This document shows, piece after piece, positions 47,305-59,260 of a DNA stretch of 64,000 nt. This stretch comes from Ornithodoros turicata (Eukaryota; Arthropoda; Arachnida; Ixodida; Argasidae), in contig NC_088203.1 of assembly GCF_037126465.1 (NCBI RefSeq), positions 55,093,581 to 55,157,580 on the forward strand, given 5' to 3'. Each line of letters starts with the position of its first letter. Positions within the stretch are counted from its first letter, which is position 1. The position numbers and the translations under genes were made by a program. The notes beneath the pieces are model-generated. The model had not been told where the DNA came from. It ran no database searches and saw only the letters and a program-made list of their open reading frames with translations.

Positions 47305-48560
47305 ATTTGAGAGAGAGGTTATGTGTTTAATGGCACAAAGGCGGCAAAGGCCAAAGAGTGCCAGAACTATGGGGAGTGTGTGGGAGATGATGATGGGAGA
47401 GAGATGATGTGAGAGAGAGAGAGAGAGAGGACGATAACAAGTGAGTGTAGTTATTTAAAGCTATCTACAGTTGTGAGCGATGAGATGGTCCAGGATAAGA
47501 GAGAAAGGAGGATGACGATAACAAGTGCGTGTGGCAGTTAAAAGCTATCTACAAGTATGAGCGATGAGATGACCCAGGATGAGAGATTTACATGAGGAAC
47601 TGGGTGATAAAGGCTAAAAGCGGAGCAATGCTGAACTTTAACACTGGCAGGATGTCTTGGTAGTGTAGTCCTAGAGGCGACTCCTCTTGTGCCTACGCTC
47701 GCCCAGCCTTACGGTCGGCTTGTTCATTCCCTGGGATCCCAGTGTGGTTGGGGACTCAGCAGAGACAGATTGAAAAGCCTCGGGAACAAAGTTGAGTCGC
47801 AAGCGCCCGTCCTTGCTTGACGAGGTGATTCTTGGTGTCAGAGCATGAAAGCAGCACACGCACAGAGCTTAGCGAATCAGAGTAAATAACGGAGTTTTGA
47901 AGGTCATTTTGTTGAATGTGCTGCAGAGCCAGGAGAATCGCGTAAAGCTCTGTGGTGAAAACTGTGGCATTCGTATTCAAGTGTGCCACTATAATAGAAT
48001 CGCCTTCAAGGGCAACAGCCGCCACACCATTGCTTCCTTTGGTCCCATCAGGGTAGATAGCATGGTGGTCACCAAAGTCATGGTGAATCTCCAGGAATTC
48101 CTGGAGAATGACAGTGTGTGCAGTGGATTGTTTGTCAAACTGTGTCAAAATTAGCCATATTATCCATTACTTTGTCGAGCAAGGTAGAATACACCAAGCA
48201 CTATCCTATGTGCGCATCATATATGAGAGCAGCAATTTTGAAACACCTGCAAAAAGCAGAGACAGGCGATTTTTTCCACCACTGTCCACTGTCCTTTTTC
48301 GAAAACTACTGGCAAGAATATGGCAGCAAAGCAAGTTGTTATGGACGCCACAAGCTCAGCAAGTGAGTGCTCTGGGATGCGTGCAAAGATGCCATCGAGA
48401 GCCGTCACAGATGCTCGGATGGGATGAAGATGGGCTTCTCGACGGTACAGGGTCATCTGGTTGAACAGAAAACCTGTAAGTGGAAAACTTGTTATGGCAG
48501 CACCACATAGAATACTCAAGGCAATCAACATAAACCAAATTGCACTTTTTGTTCCTTCTT
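47305..48560 (-). pseudogene. Non-LTR retrotransposon fragment with RNase H domain
   Basis: On the minus strand 48148-47756 contains an RNase H fold signature: YPDGTKGSNGVAAVALEG (first Asp block), TTELYAILLALQHI (Glu block) and VIYSDSLSSVRVL (second Asp block). A neighbouring frame continues with VPNHTGIPGNEQADRKAG, the His/Asp end block. The domain is thus complete but frameshifted. Upstream (48531-48217) ALSILCGAAITSF and RREAHLHP resemble the linker between reverse transcriptase and RNase H in LINEs of the I/R1/Jockey group. The 3' UTR holds two near-identical copies of about 75 bp (AGCTATCTACA...GAGCGATGAGATG, 47430-47580) and a (GA)n run at 47411-47429, and ends near 47305. Truncated at the 5' side. 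Confidence 0.78.
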
Positions 48561-48946
48561 GACTGCAAGCAGATCAAGCAATGAGAAGTCTATGCTGCAG
48601 AATACAAAATGCTTTTAACATGCTCTGCATGGCACCATAAGCAAGACTGCCGCATTCCTGCTTACGCATGTAGAGGTAGAGCACATGCAAAAAAGTAATC
48701 TGTCCGCCTGATAAGTATGTTAGCATGTGATAGGGAGCAAAAGTGACTCATGGGGTCTCTTACTTGCTCCCTAATTGTGTAAAATTCTAGGATTCCCAAC
48801 ATTTCGTAATTTCCTGTTCTTGCCAACCATTGTGGGATTGTGTTGAGTGTTACCCAGACACAAGACCAAGCACAGCAACAGCTGTGGGTTTTAGCAAGAA
48901 ACAAGAGTGCAGAACGTGCAACTGCACAAACTAACCTATCTATTTA

Positions 48947-49710
48947 CAGTCACGTCTCGCTTATCCGGAGTTCAGATATCCGAAAAACTCGTTATCCGGA
49001 CTACATTACAGGAAATGAACCTGCTACCATTGGATTTTGTCTCGCTTATCTGGCAATCATTATCCGTATCTGGACAGCAAGTACGGGGACTAAACTTCCA
49101 GGGCCTAGGTCATTCTGATTCACTTATCTGGAAAAGTTAATGTCCTCGGTCCCTGGCATCTATTGCTGTGTCCGCATTGTTCTGGAAAAGGGTCACATCC
49201 TACCGGAGCATTCTGTACTGTTTGACTCTCCTTTCTTCAGGAGTCACTCCCTTCAGACCTCCCCCCCCACACACACACGCAATAGAGATGGCAGGCGATA
49301 AGTGAAAGAGGTGCCCTATATGCACCGGGCGCAACAAGTTCACATGTGAACGTCAAAGTCCAGGACGTCCAAAAGAACCACCCGTCTATTGGCCTATGCC
49401 AAAGAAATTTGCAAAAAGACAAAAACGTGTGTGCAGGACATTACCCTTCTTTGAACAGCAGGGTGACGCAGCAGGTGCCGTGGCTGTGACCACAATTCTG
49501 TCACATGCATGCCTACTACTTTTAAGCAGCTCACTTCATAGCAATTTTGGAAGTAACTACCTTTTCTTGGTTTAATTTTCTGGAGCTATGAAGAGGTCTC
49601 CCAAATTTTCGGTTTTCCCGGGAAGTTTGCTTGGTTTGACTATCCGGAAATTTGTTATCCGGACGAAAAGGGAGGACTCCCGAGGTGTCCGGATAATTGA
49701 GACATGACTG
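48947..49710. mobile_element. pogo/Tigger-like MITE
   Basis: The left end CAGTCACGTCTCGCTTATCC and right end GGATAATTGAGACATGACTG are inverted over about 20 bp. TATCCGGA words occur inside both ends. Such ends are characteristic of pogo/Tigger elements of the Tc1/mariner superfamily. TA precedes the left end, but the right flank is TC, so the expected TA duplication is no longer intact. No transposase remnant was recognised in the 764 bp. Confidence 0.75.
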
Positions 49711-50316
49711 TCTTTATATATTAATCTATTTATCATGATTACTAGTAGCACTATAGTAAGTGTCATTCTGTGCACATGGTAAAGGTTACAAGGAAAGCAA
49801 TGCGGGCTTGTTTGTGCGTCAAGGAGATGGAAAGAAGTTAGAAGACAGTTCGGTCATGTTTCTCGTTCCTTTACAACTAGCAAGGTGAAAGAATTTGAAA
49901 AATGACTGAGAACATTGAGAAACTCACGCACAACAAAAATTATGGTGCAAAGCTAGACTTATGAGGTTATAAAAAGGAGTGGTGTGGGGCTAAGCAAATA
50001 TGTTGGGTCAAATTGTGGCGTCGGTTTGAATTAACATAGCAAGTTCCATAATGGGGAAAGGAGACGTAAAAAGGTTGTGGATATTAATCAAGGTTGTGGA
50101 TATTAATCAAGAACAAATAGGGCAACATCAGAGGGTAGGGTCTTTCCTGTCTGGAAGTTACAAAGCCCTATATAAAAGCAGTATACTGATGTAGTTGCCT
50201 CACATGACATACCAGTGCAAAAGGTGTGTCAAGCGCATGCGTACCAAATACATGCATGTGGACTGCTCCAGTCACACCTCCCTGAACTGCTGGGGGAAGC
50301 CGCTGCCATGTTGCAA
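49711..50316. other. No recognised feature
   Basis: A short direct repeat (AGGTTGTGGATATTAATCA, twice at about 50071-50109) is the only structure seen. Confidence 0.4.
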
Positions 50317-50324
50317 ATTGTAGT

Positions 50325-51771
50325 TAGGGTCGTCAATCAGGATATCCCGAATTCCGGCCAATTTTTGATGTCCCAAAGTCCTGGGATTCCTTCTGGAAAA
50401 TACCAGGATTTCGCGATATCAAATATGACAGGAAAATCAAACACCTGTGGGACGTCAGGCACAGACTCCTTCGTAAGGAAATGGCACTTGACTGGAGGTG
50501 GCAGAGGACCGCTGCTTACACGTGCGTACAGACATTTGCTGACTGTCGTTTCTTCTAGTGCAGATGCTGGACGGACCTTCAGTTCAGCAGCCAGTATTTG
50601 CACAAAGTTTGCTCCGAACTGGGGGACACTACCGTAAACGCTCCGTGCTTTCTCACGTTGGGTTTTAATCATTGTACAATGTGATAAGCGCGCAGCGACA
50701 GTATTGTAAACTGTTTAGTGCTTCGTTCCTTTCTATTCGTTCTTTTTTTTTTTTGTTGTTGTTGCTGCTGCTCTTCATTCAAGTGGACCATTCCACCATT
50801 TGAGGAAATATTTAGTTAAAGTTAATAATTTAATTAAATAAAGTTAATATTTCCTGTTACTTTAAGTGTAGCGGGCCTCACCTTTTTTCAATGACAACGG
50901 TGAAATGGTGATGAATAAAAAAGGAGTCGCATTATCATAGGAGAAAAATAAATAAATAAATAAATAAATATACAAAATGTAAGAATTTTGCCATCACTAT
51001 TTTACCAATTTGGCTACATTGCAAATTTTTGAATGCAAATTTTCCTTTAGGAACAGGTAAAACTGAGAAAGCACAGATGAACTGTGCACAACACGCTGAT
51101 ATAGGCACATGAGTTAAATAGATTTGGAAGTGGGGTCCTGCATGGCTCGTGGGTGACCCACACGTTGTCGCAGGTGACAGGTCCAGGTTTTCGGAGTCGT
51201 GCAGGTAGAAGGTCGGGTGCGGTAGACATATTTTACCAACACACTATTAGAAAGTACACCAATTCGCTCAACTTCTCATGTGTATGTACTGCAGTCACTC
51301 GAAATATGACGTGAAATGTCGTTGACAAGGGCGTAACAAATGCTCACAACGTTAGGAAGCAACAGCGACTGTGTGTCCTTTGTCTATGTCGTGTTTCGTA
51401 TCATCATGCCTCAAGTCACAAAACAACATCCATTTGCACTTTTTTTGCCCCCAGCGCTGATGTCATACAAGAAACCATGCACACAGACACATCTAGTTAC
51501 AATGCACAGACCAGGAAGTTCGTGAGTTCGTCAGCGTTCATCGTGTTGCAGGTCAGGTGAGCTTTTGGAAAAAATATGCGGGAGGATGCTGGTCTCAATT
51601 TGTAAGGGGACGTGGGTTGCATGTCAGGTGCAGATTTTAACCTGCGGGCACGTGTTGGATGCGCGTAAGATAATTTTGATCCACGCAGGAATATATTTGG
51701 AAACACCACCTGAACCCAACACAATCCCGAAATCCCGGGATTGTAAAAATAGCCCAGGATTGACAACCCTA
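50325..51771 (+). mobile_element. hAT element with perfect TSD and transposase C-terminal remnant
   Basis: The ends TAGGGTCGTCAATC and GATTGACAACCCTA are inverted with one mismatch. The direct repeat ATTGTAGT flanks both sides (50317-50324, 51772-51779). Just inside both ends lie CCCGGGATT / ATCCCGAATTCC words. A frame ending at 50637 reads HLLTVVSSSADAGRTFSSAA, the hAT C-terminal dimerisation motif (normally S-S-x-x-E-R-x-F-S; the ER is changed here). The motif lies near the left end, so most of the transposase has been deleted. A (AAAT)n run is at 50943-50970. Confidence 0.92.
50490..50637 (+). pseudogene. hAT transposase dimerisation-domain remnant
   Basis: Codons before the TAA at 50635 encode LLTRAYRHLLTVVSSSADAG and RTFSSAASICTKF, matching the conserved C-terminal block of hAT transposases that mediates oligomerisation. 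The expected glutamate and arginine before F-S are degenerate. No upstream catalytic part is present within the element. Confidence 0.7.
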
Positions 51772-51779
51772 ATTGTAGT

Positions 51780-52740
51780 GCAAAATGGATAGGTTACCCA
51801 CTTTAAGGCAATTGTCAATGTACGGAAGAAAATGCCCTCAAAGATTTGCAACATATTACTCCTACTTTCAGGACCAACAGGAACAGCCTAGGAATGTAAA
51901 AAAAAAAGAACATGGAAAAAAAATGTAATCCATAGGCCAGTAAGTTGTAGGACAGGTTATCCTATTTGAGCACTTTCTTTGTGACTGGTGACTTCGACTA
52001 ACTGCAGACTGATAATGATATTTAATATGGTTGTCGGTGTGCACTGTTCACGTTCACTGCACCATATTCACGTTGAGGTCACCCCAAAACGTTTTCTTTT
52101 GTGAGCTTATGCAACTGGTAGCGTGCAATAAGCAGGTCACGAGCTATAGCAACATTGTGATACTGGTCCTCAATAAGATGGTTCACTCGGACTGTGCACG
52201 CAACGAGATCAAACAGCTGCAAGTTGCATCAGCAAGGCATGTGTGTAGGCAACCTTCAGCTATGGAAATTGACGTTGTGTGCCTGGTGGAGGGTGCATGG
52301 TATCACCCGTCCAGGATAGCTTCCACTAAGTCGGAAAGTCACTGCGAAGAGTGAATGCTTACTGTTAGGAGCTGGCAGAGTCGAAGAAGCACCCAGCACA
52401 GGTCAATTGTAAAGGTGGGCTGCACGGAGATAATTACTGCCCATGGGCGGCAAAGAGGACCTGCAAGAAGTTAGAGAACTGTTAGTGGGAGAATATTTCC
52501 TACTCAACATGTTTACTCATATGGTGTAAAAAAAATTAGGCTAAGACTGAAAAGCAAGCCTGTAGAATTAGATTTTGGATTGTGTTAGATGTTGTTGTTG
52601 TGTTGTCATTGTTGTAGTCTATGTTGTTCTGTATAAGCCTGTTCTTAACTTTGTAATTCCACATAGGTGCATGCATATTTCATAAGGTGACCTGACACAT
52701 TAGCATGCAAGCTTCAGACATTTGTCATAGTTGCAAATAA
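51780..52740. other. No recognised feature
   Basis: Short frames without motifs. Confidence 0.35.
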
Positions 52741-52752
52741 GTTCCAATGAAA

Positions 52753-52905
52753 ACGAAAGGAAAGTTAGGTAGCAAGCGAGCTGGTAGTGACGATCCATGA
52801 CTTGAAAACCCGAGACTAGGTAGGGACGATAAAAGACAAACACAAACACGGTCTCACACTCAGCTCTGTTTTTGTCCCTACCTCGTCTCGGGTTTTCAAG
52901 TCATG
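52753..52905. mobile_element. Short insertion with internal inversion and 12-bp TSD
   Basis: The direct repeat GTTCCAATGAAA flanks the insert (52741-52752, 52906-52917). Inside, CCATGACTTGAAAACCCGAG and CTCGGGTTTTCAAGTCATG form inverted arms of about 33 bp around a 50-bp centre. A 12-bp TSD fits retrotransposition. An inverted segment in such an insertion fits twin priming during LINE reverse transcription. Confidence 0.7.
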
Positions 52906-53139
52906 GTTCCAATGAAAGTTTACTGATGTCCTTTTTGTGAAGTTGCCAAGTGTCCCTTGCTGCCAGAAGGTCATATACGGATGAAAGAATTGGCTCACCC
53001 CAATGTTGGGTACACTTTTGTAAATATTTGTATAAAATTTTGCACTTAGCATAGAAAAGAACTTAAAAAGTACAAGAACGGCGGGTGCTCTACCATTCCT
53101 TGTGTATCTGCTAGCTGTATTTGTAGTGTATTTATTGTG

Positions 53140-53722
53140 TACCGTAATTTCATGCGTATCAGCACAGCTTGGCGTGATTCTTTTTTCGCACAGGCGCTCT
53201 GCGGCTTGTCGACCGGTGTGGCTTATCTCATAACTATTTTCCCCTGGTATTTTCCCCATACCGTGTTGTTAACGAAAGGGCTGACACCGCACGAGACATC
53301 TCTGGCACAGCACCGCCCTGTCAATGCACGAACAATGCGAAATGGGCGCGTCCACATTCGAGTAGACTGACCCTCCTGGTACTTTCCCCCAAGCAGCTTT
53401 AACGAAAGTGGTGACAGTGATTCATGTCTTCTGGAAGGCCACTAACACATCAATCCATGAAAAACATGCAACAAGGCCACAGTCTGATTTGGTAGAACAC
53501 TACAACTGACCTCCTTTGTCGTACACCATACCAAACCCAGAGTATGGATCACAGGATTTACGGCCTTCTCTATGGTTTCCTTTGTTGTACAAATCAGCCA
53601 TGTCGTATTGCCTGCGGCTTATCTGCGAATGCAGCTTCTCTGCCAGAAAATTTTCAAAATGTTCGTGAAAACAGGTCCTGTGGGTTAAATGCAGTACAGC
53701 TTATAGACATGAAATTACGGTA
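53140..53722. mobile_element. MITE (copy 2, inverted relative to copy at 2830)
   Basis: The ends TACCGTAATTTCATGCGTAT and GACATGAAATTACGGTA are inverted. The interior matches the reverse complement of 2830-3388, for example GGTGACAGTGATTCATGTCTTCTG and GACCTCCTTTGTCGTACACC in part. The interior carries small indels relative to copy 1. Confidence 0.85.
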
Positions 53723-55585
53723 TATGTTTTATTGTATTTCTCTAACATGATACAAGGGTGGAAAAAAAAAAGTACAGTGTGGTAAAACCTCTCGAGTACA
53801 AACAGTTCAGGACTGATGTTCCATAAAAGATGCGAGATGCAAATACTTGGCCATTGCTGTAGTCCTGCCAAATGGAGTGGTTTCACTGTACACCTTGGGG
53901 GAATAGCTCGGGTATTGAGAAAAAGAAGAAAAAAATTATGCACAAAAATTGAGGACTGTAAATGTTTTTCTTTGTTGCCAGGATACTGTGTAATCCATTT
54001 GTATCATCCATGCCTGAAACGCGGTATGCTGCTGCAATGGTAGTCAGCATTTTGGTGACATTAGATGTTGTATGTTACACCTGTGTTCTTGTTGGGCAAA
54101 GCTGTGATGTTGTTGCTATGACAAAGCTTTAAAAAAAGTTACAGTACTTGCACGACAAAAATTACTTTGAGTGACAGAAAATGATGAAGCTCAAAATTTC
54201 TCATCGTGACTACATCGTGAAGACAGTGGAACTCTACAAAGTGAATACTATGTGAGGCACGTAAAAGAGATCTCTCAAGGCCTGCATAGAAATGGCCGCA
54301 AGAGGCTATATTGAAATGGAACAAGACAGAGAAGTTATGACAGCCTTCAAGCCCATGCAGTTACAAGATTGCACATCCTGAATTTTCCTTGGTACAGTGG
54401 GGCACGCCATTACTGTGAAAGATTTTCACCAAAATGAAAAGGCTGGGAATGTGCTGTCACAGAGCAGAAATGGAAACCAAGTGTTTGCAATCAAAGTTCA
54501 AGTACATTGGCTTGGGCACCCTACTAAGTGTGCATGATTTACCTTTTGCTACCTTTTAGTCGGAATGAATGGTGCAAGCCTGCAAGACAGAAACAGTGGC
54601 CCCCCATGTGGCGTAGAGCCCCAGAACAAGCCATCATGTACAGTTTCCCAGAATCAGCAGATTGTGAATGACAGCTAAGCTCCAGTGAAGCCTCCATTAC
54701 CACACGACAGAGCAGCATCTGTGGTGGCCAGCAGCCGCAGAGGCTAATGCTCTTGGATTCCTTGAGAAAGAAGGGCCACCGTCAACACTGAGATGCACAC
54801 AAGCCAGCACATCATTCACTTTTGCCTTTTTCTGCGTGTGTGTCTGTGTGAAAGAGTGGCCCCTGCCAGGATTAGCTTCCTGCAGCCAGTGAAAGTGAAA
54901 GAAGGGCAACTGCAGCGACGATAGCCCAGAAGTTGTGTATGAATGAGGCTAACTTACATTATTTTTGTGGCGGGACAAAGTCGAGTGGGAGAGATCCTCA
55001 AGTACACAACAAGACTGGATGCTGGATGAATGGAAATACACAGCTATAAAATCTTGTATTGAATGAGTGAATCAATGAAAACGAATGTAGAAAACAAATT
55101 GGCTTCAAGGTCTGTAAAACCTACACAGCTGAACAAAAGGTACCTGTGACGCAACATCATCTGGGCTGACGGCATGAAAGGGTCAGACAGACGAAAAGAC
55201 TTGAAATGAAGGGAAGACAGTGTGTTTACCCTGTGTCTTACCACGAATGCTCAAAACCGGGAGCTGAACTGTGTGGTCGTGTTAGGGGAAGCCCATGAGA
55301 GACCCAGGAAACCAAGCATTTAAGTGCAAGTGTTGTGTTGCATAAATATAAAGAGAGCTTCCTGCAGAATTCTCCTCATACCAGCAGGGGCTCTGTGCTC
55401 TTAAGTGCAGACGTGGTGTCTGGAGACTTAAATGACACAAAGGTTGCAAGGAGGAGAAACAAAGGGTGTCATGCACCCCCATTGAAAGACAAGATGCGAG
55501 GAAGCACAACGTTCCAAGACAAACACAAAAAGCACTGTCTACACCTCTGACGATCCTCGGACAACGTGTGCAAATGAGTTATGAT
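53723..55585. other. No recognised gene
   Basis: No coding motif or element boundary was seen. The frames at 55282-55550 overlap on opposite strands. Confidence 0.35.
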
Positions 55586-55589
55586 GCGA

Positions 55590-58500
55590 TTTCACCTGTG
55601 GAAGATGAAAGTTAGAATAACAAGGCTGTATATTCCAGCAAATGTAAGCGTAGTGACAACTTCATGTAGCTTCAAAGATTGTGTAAGATGCAAATAGGAA
55701 GAGGAAGCCTAAATTATGTGGGCTTTGTTTTCAAGCTCTGCCATACCAACCACAACAAAACACAGTACATTTAGCTTAGTTGTTCTATGCCCACACTGTG
55801 TGAAGAAAGCATTTAGTATAAATGTAAGGTGTGTCATGCATATGTTTAGAATACAAGCAATGAGCGATCCCAAATAAATCGCTTTTTAAATATAGCAGCT
55901 TTGTTTTTGGGTTGTTGTAAAGGAAGTACATGTTCTTATAATTGCTTTTATTCGGAGTAAAAGTTTAAGTCGGCCAAAGAATGGAACATACGCACAGGCT
56001 AAAAAGCAGGGAGTGTTCCTGAAACTATGCAGATGATAGTTGTGTTTACGATATGGGATGCCATGAAAGGACACCCACACGCATGACTTGTAGGTGCAAA
56101 GAACATAAGATAAATACCACACATAAATACGGTGAACCCCCCGACAAAATAACTATACTGCTCGGAATGGTACGAATCCCTCCCCAGATGTTCATCTGGG
56201 CACGATGAACAGAATAAATCCAATGAATCGCCCCTATTCGGGAAATAAATATGCGAAAGATTGGAGCACAGACGAGCAGACTGGTCGACGAGCCACGGCT
56301 ACTTCGATCGATCACTATGAAATAACTACTGCTCGGAATGGTACCAATCCCTCCCCAGATTTTCATCTTGGCCCGATGAACAGAATAAATGCAATGAATC
56401 GCCCCTATTCGGGAAATAAATATGCGAAAGATTGGAGCACAGACGAGCAGACTGGTCGACGAGCCACGGCTACTTCGATCGATCACTATGAAATAACTAC
56501 TGCTCGGAATGGTACCAATCCCTCCCCAGATTTTCATCTTGGCCCGATGAACAGAATAAATGCAATGAATCGCCCCTATTCGGGAAATAAATATGCGAAA
56601 GATTGGAGCACAGACGAGCAGACTGGTCGACGAGCCACGGCTACTTCGATCGATCACTATGAAATAACTACTGCTCGGAATGGTACCAATCCCTCCCCAG
56701 ATTTTCATCTTGGCCCGATGAACAGAATAAATGCAATGAATCGCCCCTATTCGGGAAATAAATATGTGAAAGATTGGAGCACAGACGAGCAGACTGGTCG
56801 ACGAGCCACGGCTACTTCGATCGATCACTATGAAATAACTACTGCTCGGAATGGTACCAATCCCTCCCCAGATTTTCATCTTGGCCCGATGAACAGAATA
56901 AATGCAATGAATCGCCCCTATTCGGGAAATAAATATGCGAAAGATTGGAGCACAGACGAGCAGACTGGTCGACGAGCCACGGCTACTTCGATCGATCACT
57001 ATGAAATAACTACTGCTCGGAATGGTACCAATCCCTCCCCAGATTTTCATCTTGGCCCGATGAACAGAATAAATGCAATGAATCGCCCCTATTCGGGAAA
57101 TAAATATGCGAAAGATTGGAGCACAGACGAGCAGACTGGTCGACGAGCCACGGCTACTTCGATCGATCACTATGAAATAACTACTGCTCGGAATGGTACC
57201 AATCCCTCCCCAGATTTTCATCTTGGCCCGATGAACAGAATAAATGCAATGAATCGCCCCTATTCGGGAAATAAATATGTGAAAGATTGGAGCACAGACG
57301 AGCAGACTGGTCGACGAGCCACGGCTACTTCGATCGATCACTATGAAATAACTACTGCTCGGAATGGTACCAATCCCTCCCCAGATTTTCATCTTGGCCC
57401 GATGAACAGAATAAATGCAATGAATCGCCCCTATTCGGGAAATAAATATGCGAAAGATTGGAGCACAGACGAGCAGACTGGTCGACGAGCCACGGCTACT
57501 TCGATCGATCACTATGAAATAACTACTGCTCGGAATGGTACCAATCCCTCCCCAGATTTTCATCTTGGCCCGATGAACAGAATAAATGCAATGAATCGCC
57601 CCTATTCGGGAAATAAATATGTGAAAGATTGGAGCACAGACGAGCAGACTGGTCGACGAGCCACGGCTACTTCGATCGATCACTATGAAATAACTACTGC
57701 TCGGAATGGTACCAATCCCTCCCCAGATGTTCATTTGGACCCGATGAACAGAAGAAATGCAATTAATCGACCTTATTCGAGAAATAAATATGTGAAAGAT
57801 TGGAGCACAGACGAGCAGACTGGTCGGCGAGCCACGGCTACTTCGATCGATCACTGTGAAATAACTACTGCTCGGAATGGTACCAATCCCTCCCCAGATG
57901 TTCATTTGGACCCGATGAACAGAAGAAATGCAATTAATCGACCTTATTCGAGAAATAAATATGTGAAAGATTGGAGCACAGACGAGCAGACTGGTCGGCG
58001 AGCCACGGCTACTTCGATCGATCACTGTGAAATAACTACTGCTCGGAATGGTACCAATCCCTCCCCAGATGTTCATTTGGACCCGATGAACAGAAGAAAT
58101 GCAATTAATCGACCTTATTCGAGAAATAAATATGTGAAAGATTGGAGCACAGACGAGCAGACTGGTCGGCGAGCCACGGCTACTTCGATCGATCACTGTG
58201 AAATAACTACTGCTCGGAATGGTACCAATCCCTCCCCAGATGTTCATTTGGACCCGATGAACAGAAGAAATGCAATTAATCGACCTTATTCGAGAAATAA
58301 ATATGTGAAAGATTGGGGCACAGACGAGCAGACTGGTCGACGAGCCACGGCTACTTCGATCTATCACTGTGAAATAACTACTGCTCGGAATGGTACCAAT
58401 CCCTCCCCAGATGTTCATTTGGACCCGATGAACAGAAGAAATACAATTAATCGACCTTATTCGAGAAATAAATATGTGAAAGATTGGAGCACAGACGAGC

Positions 58501-58800
58501 AGACTGGTCGACGAGCCACGGCTACTTCAATCGGTCACTGCGAAATAACTACTGCTCTGAATAGGCAGAAATCCTGCCCCAGAGGCCTAGGAAGCTTACT
58601 TGACGAGATGAACGAGGTAAGAACAAGTGACACACTTACCCTGTTTAATATTAAAACTGGGCTCACTTGACTAAACAACAAGCGAGGCTTCTCGAACGGC
58701 ATGGGGACAAAATAGCCAGTGATCCACTATATGCCAACGCAATCGGCACATAGCCTCGCTCCCAGGGTCAAACTAAAGCTTCTCCTATCTTGAATATGTG
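55590..58800. repeat. Element B: inverted homologue of element A
   Basis: Reverse complement of 27215-30650 in the same order: flank, array, flank. The right part (58560-58800) matches the left flank of A closely (AACAGGGTAAGTGTGTCACTT and GCCGATTGCGTTGGCATATA read in reverse). The left part (55590-56150) is more diverged and carries stops where A has an open 142-codon frame. Beyond about 55590 and 58800 I no longer see similarity. Confidence 0.85.
56150..58560. repeat. Tandem array B, about 14 units of 171 bp in two subtypes
   Basis: Homologous to array A in reverse orientation. Units 1-9 (to about 57720) are one subtype (CGCCCCTATTCGGGAAATAA, GATTTTCATCTTGGCCCGAT). Units 10-14 are another (CGACCTTATTCGAGAAATAA, GTTCATTTGGACCCGATG), which is closer to array A. 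Within subtype 1, ATATGCG and ATATGTG units alternate irregularly. Because 171 is a multiple of three and the unit lacks stops in one frame on each strand, an 821-codon plus frame (56205-58670) and a 790-codon minus frame (56046-58418) result. The subtypes differ by at least seven amino-acid changes against about three silent changes per unit, so there is no sign of protein-level selection. Confidence 0.97.
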
Positions 58801-59260
58801 TGATTTCCGCCCTTGGACAGACTCCGGTTTGGATTGGATAACAGACCGAAATCCAAGCAATCAAAGTCACGTCCGGTCAAAAGGACCTCTGAGACGGTTT
58901 TGGTATCTCCGAACTGCAATGATTACAGCGTTGTTTCCTTTCGTTTTTGCGCAAAGGAAAAGTGTTCCCGTTAATCTCGAAATCAAAAATTTTGCACCTC
59001 CGTGTGAAATAGAAAATGGAACTCAATGGACAGGTGAACATAAAGACAGGATGCAAGCAAGCTGATGAAGCAACGGGAGAAGTTTTACCGGCCGCGTTTT
59101 CTGAGATCGCGCGTTGGCGCCGTTTGTAGAAGGAAAGGGGAAAAAACGACGACAACGAGGACGATGAGGAGAATGCACGGAGGATAGAAGTAAGGAGACC
59201 GAATTCGGCAACGCTCACGTTCCCTCCGGTCCAGTGCCGATGCCAAAGGGAGTCTGGCCA

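Noticed and set aside
56205..58670. Gene for an 821-residue repetitive protein
   Set aside because: The frame exists because the 171-bp unit is divisible by three; an equally long frame runs on the other strand. Subtype differences are mostly amino-acid changing.
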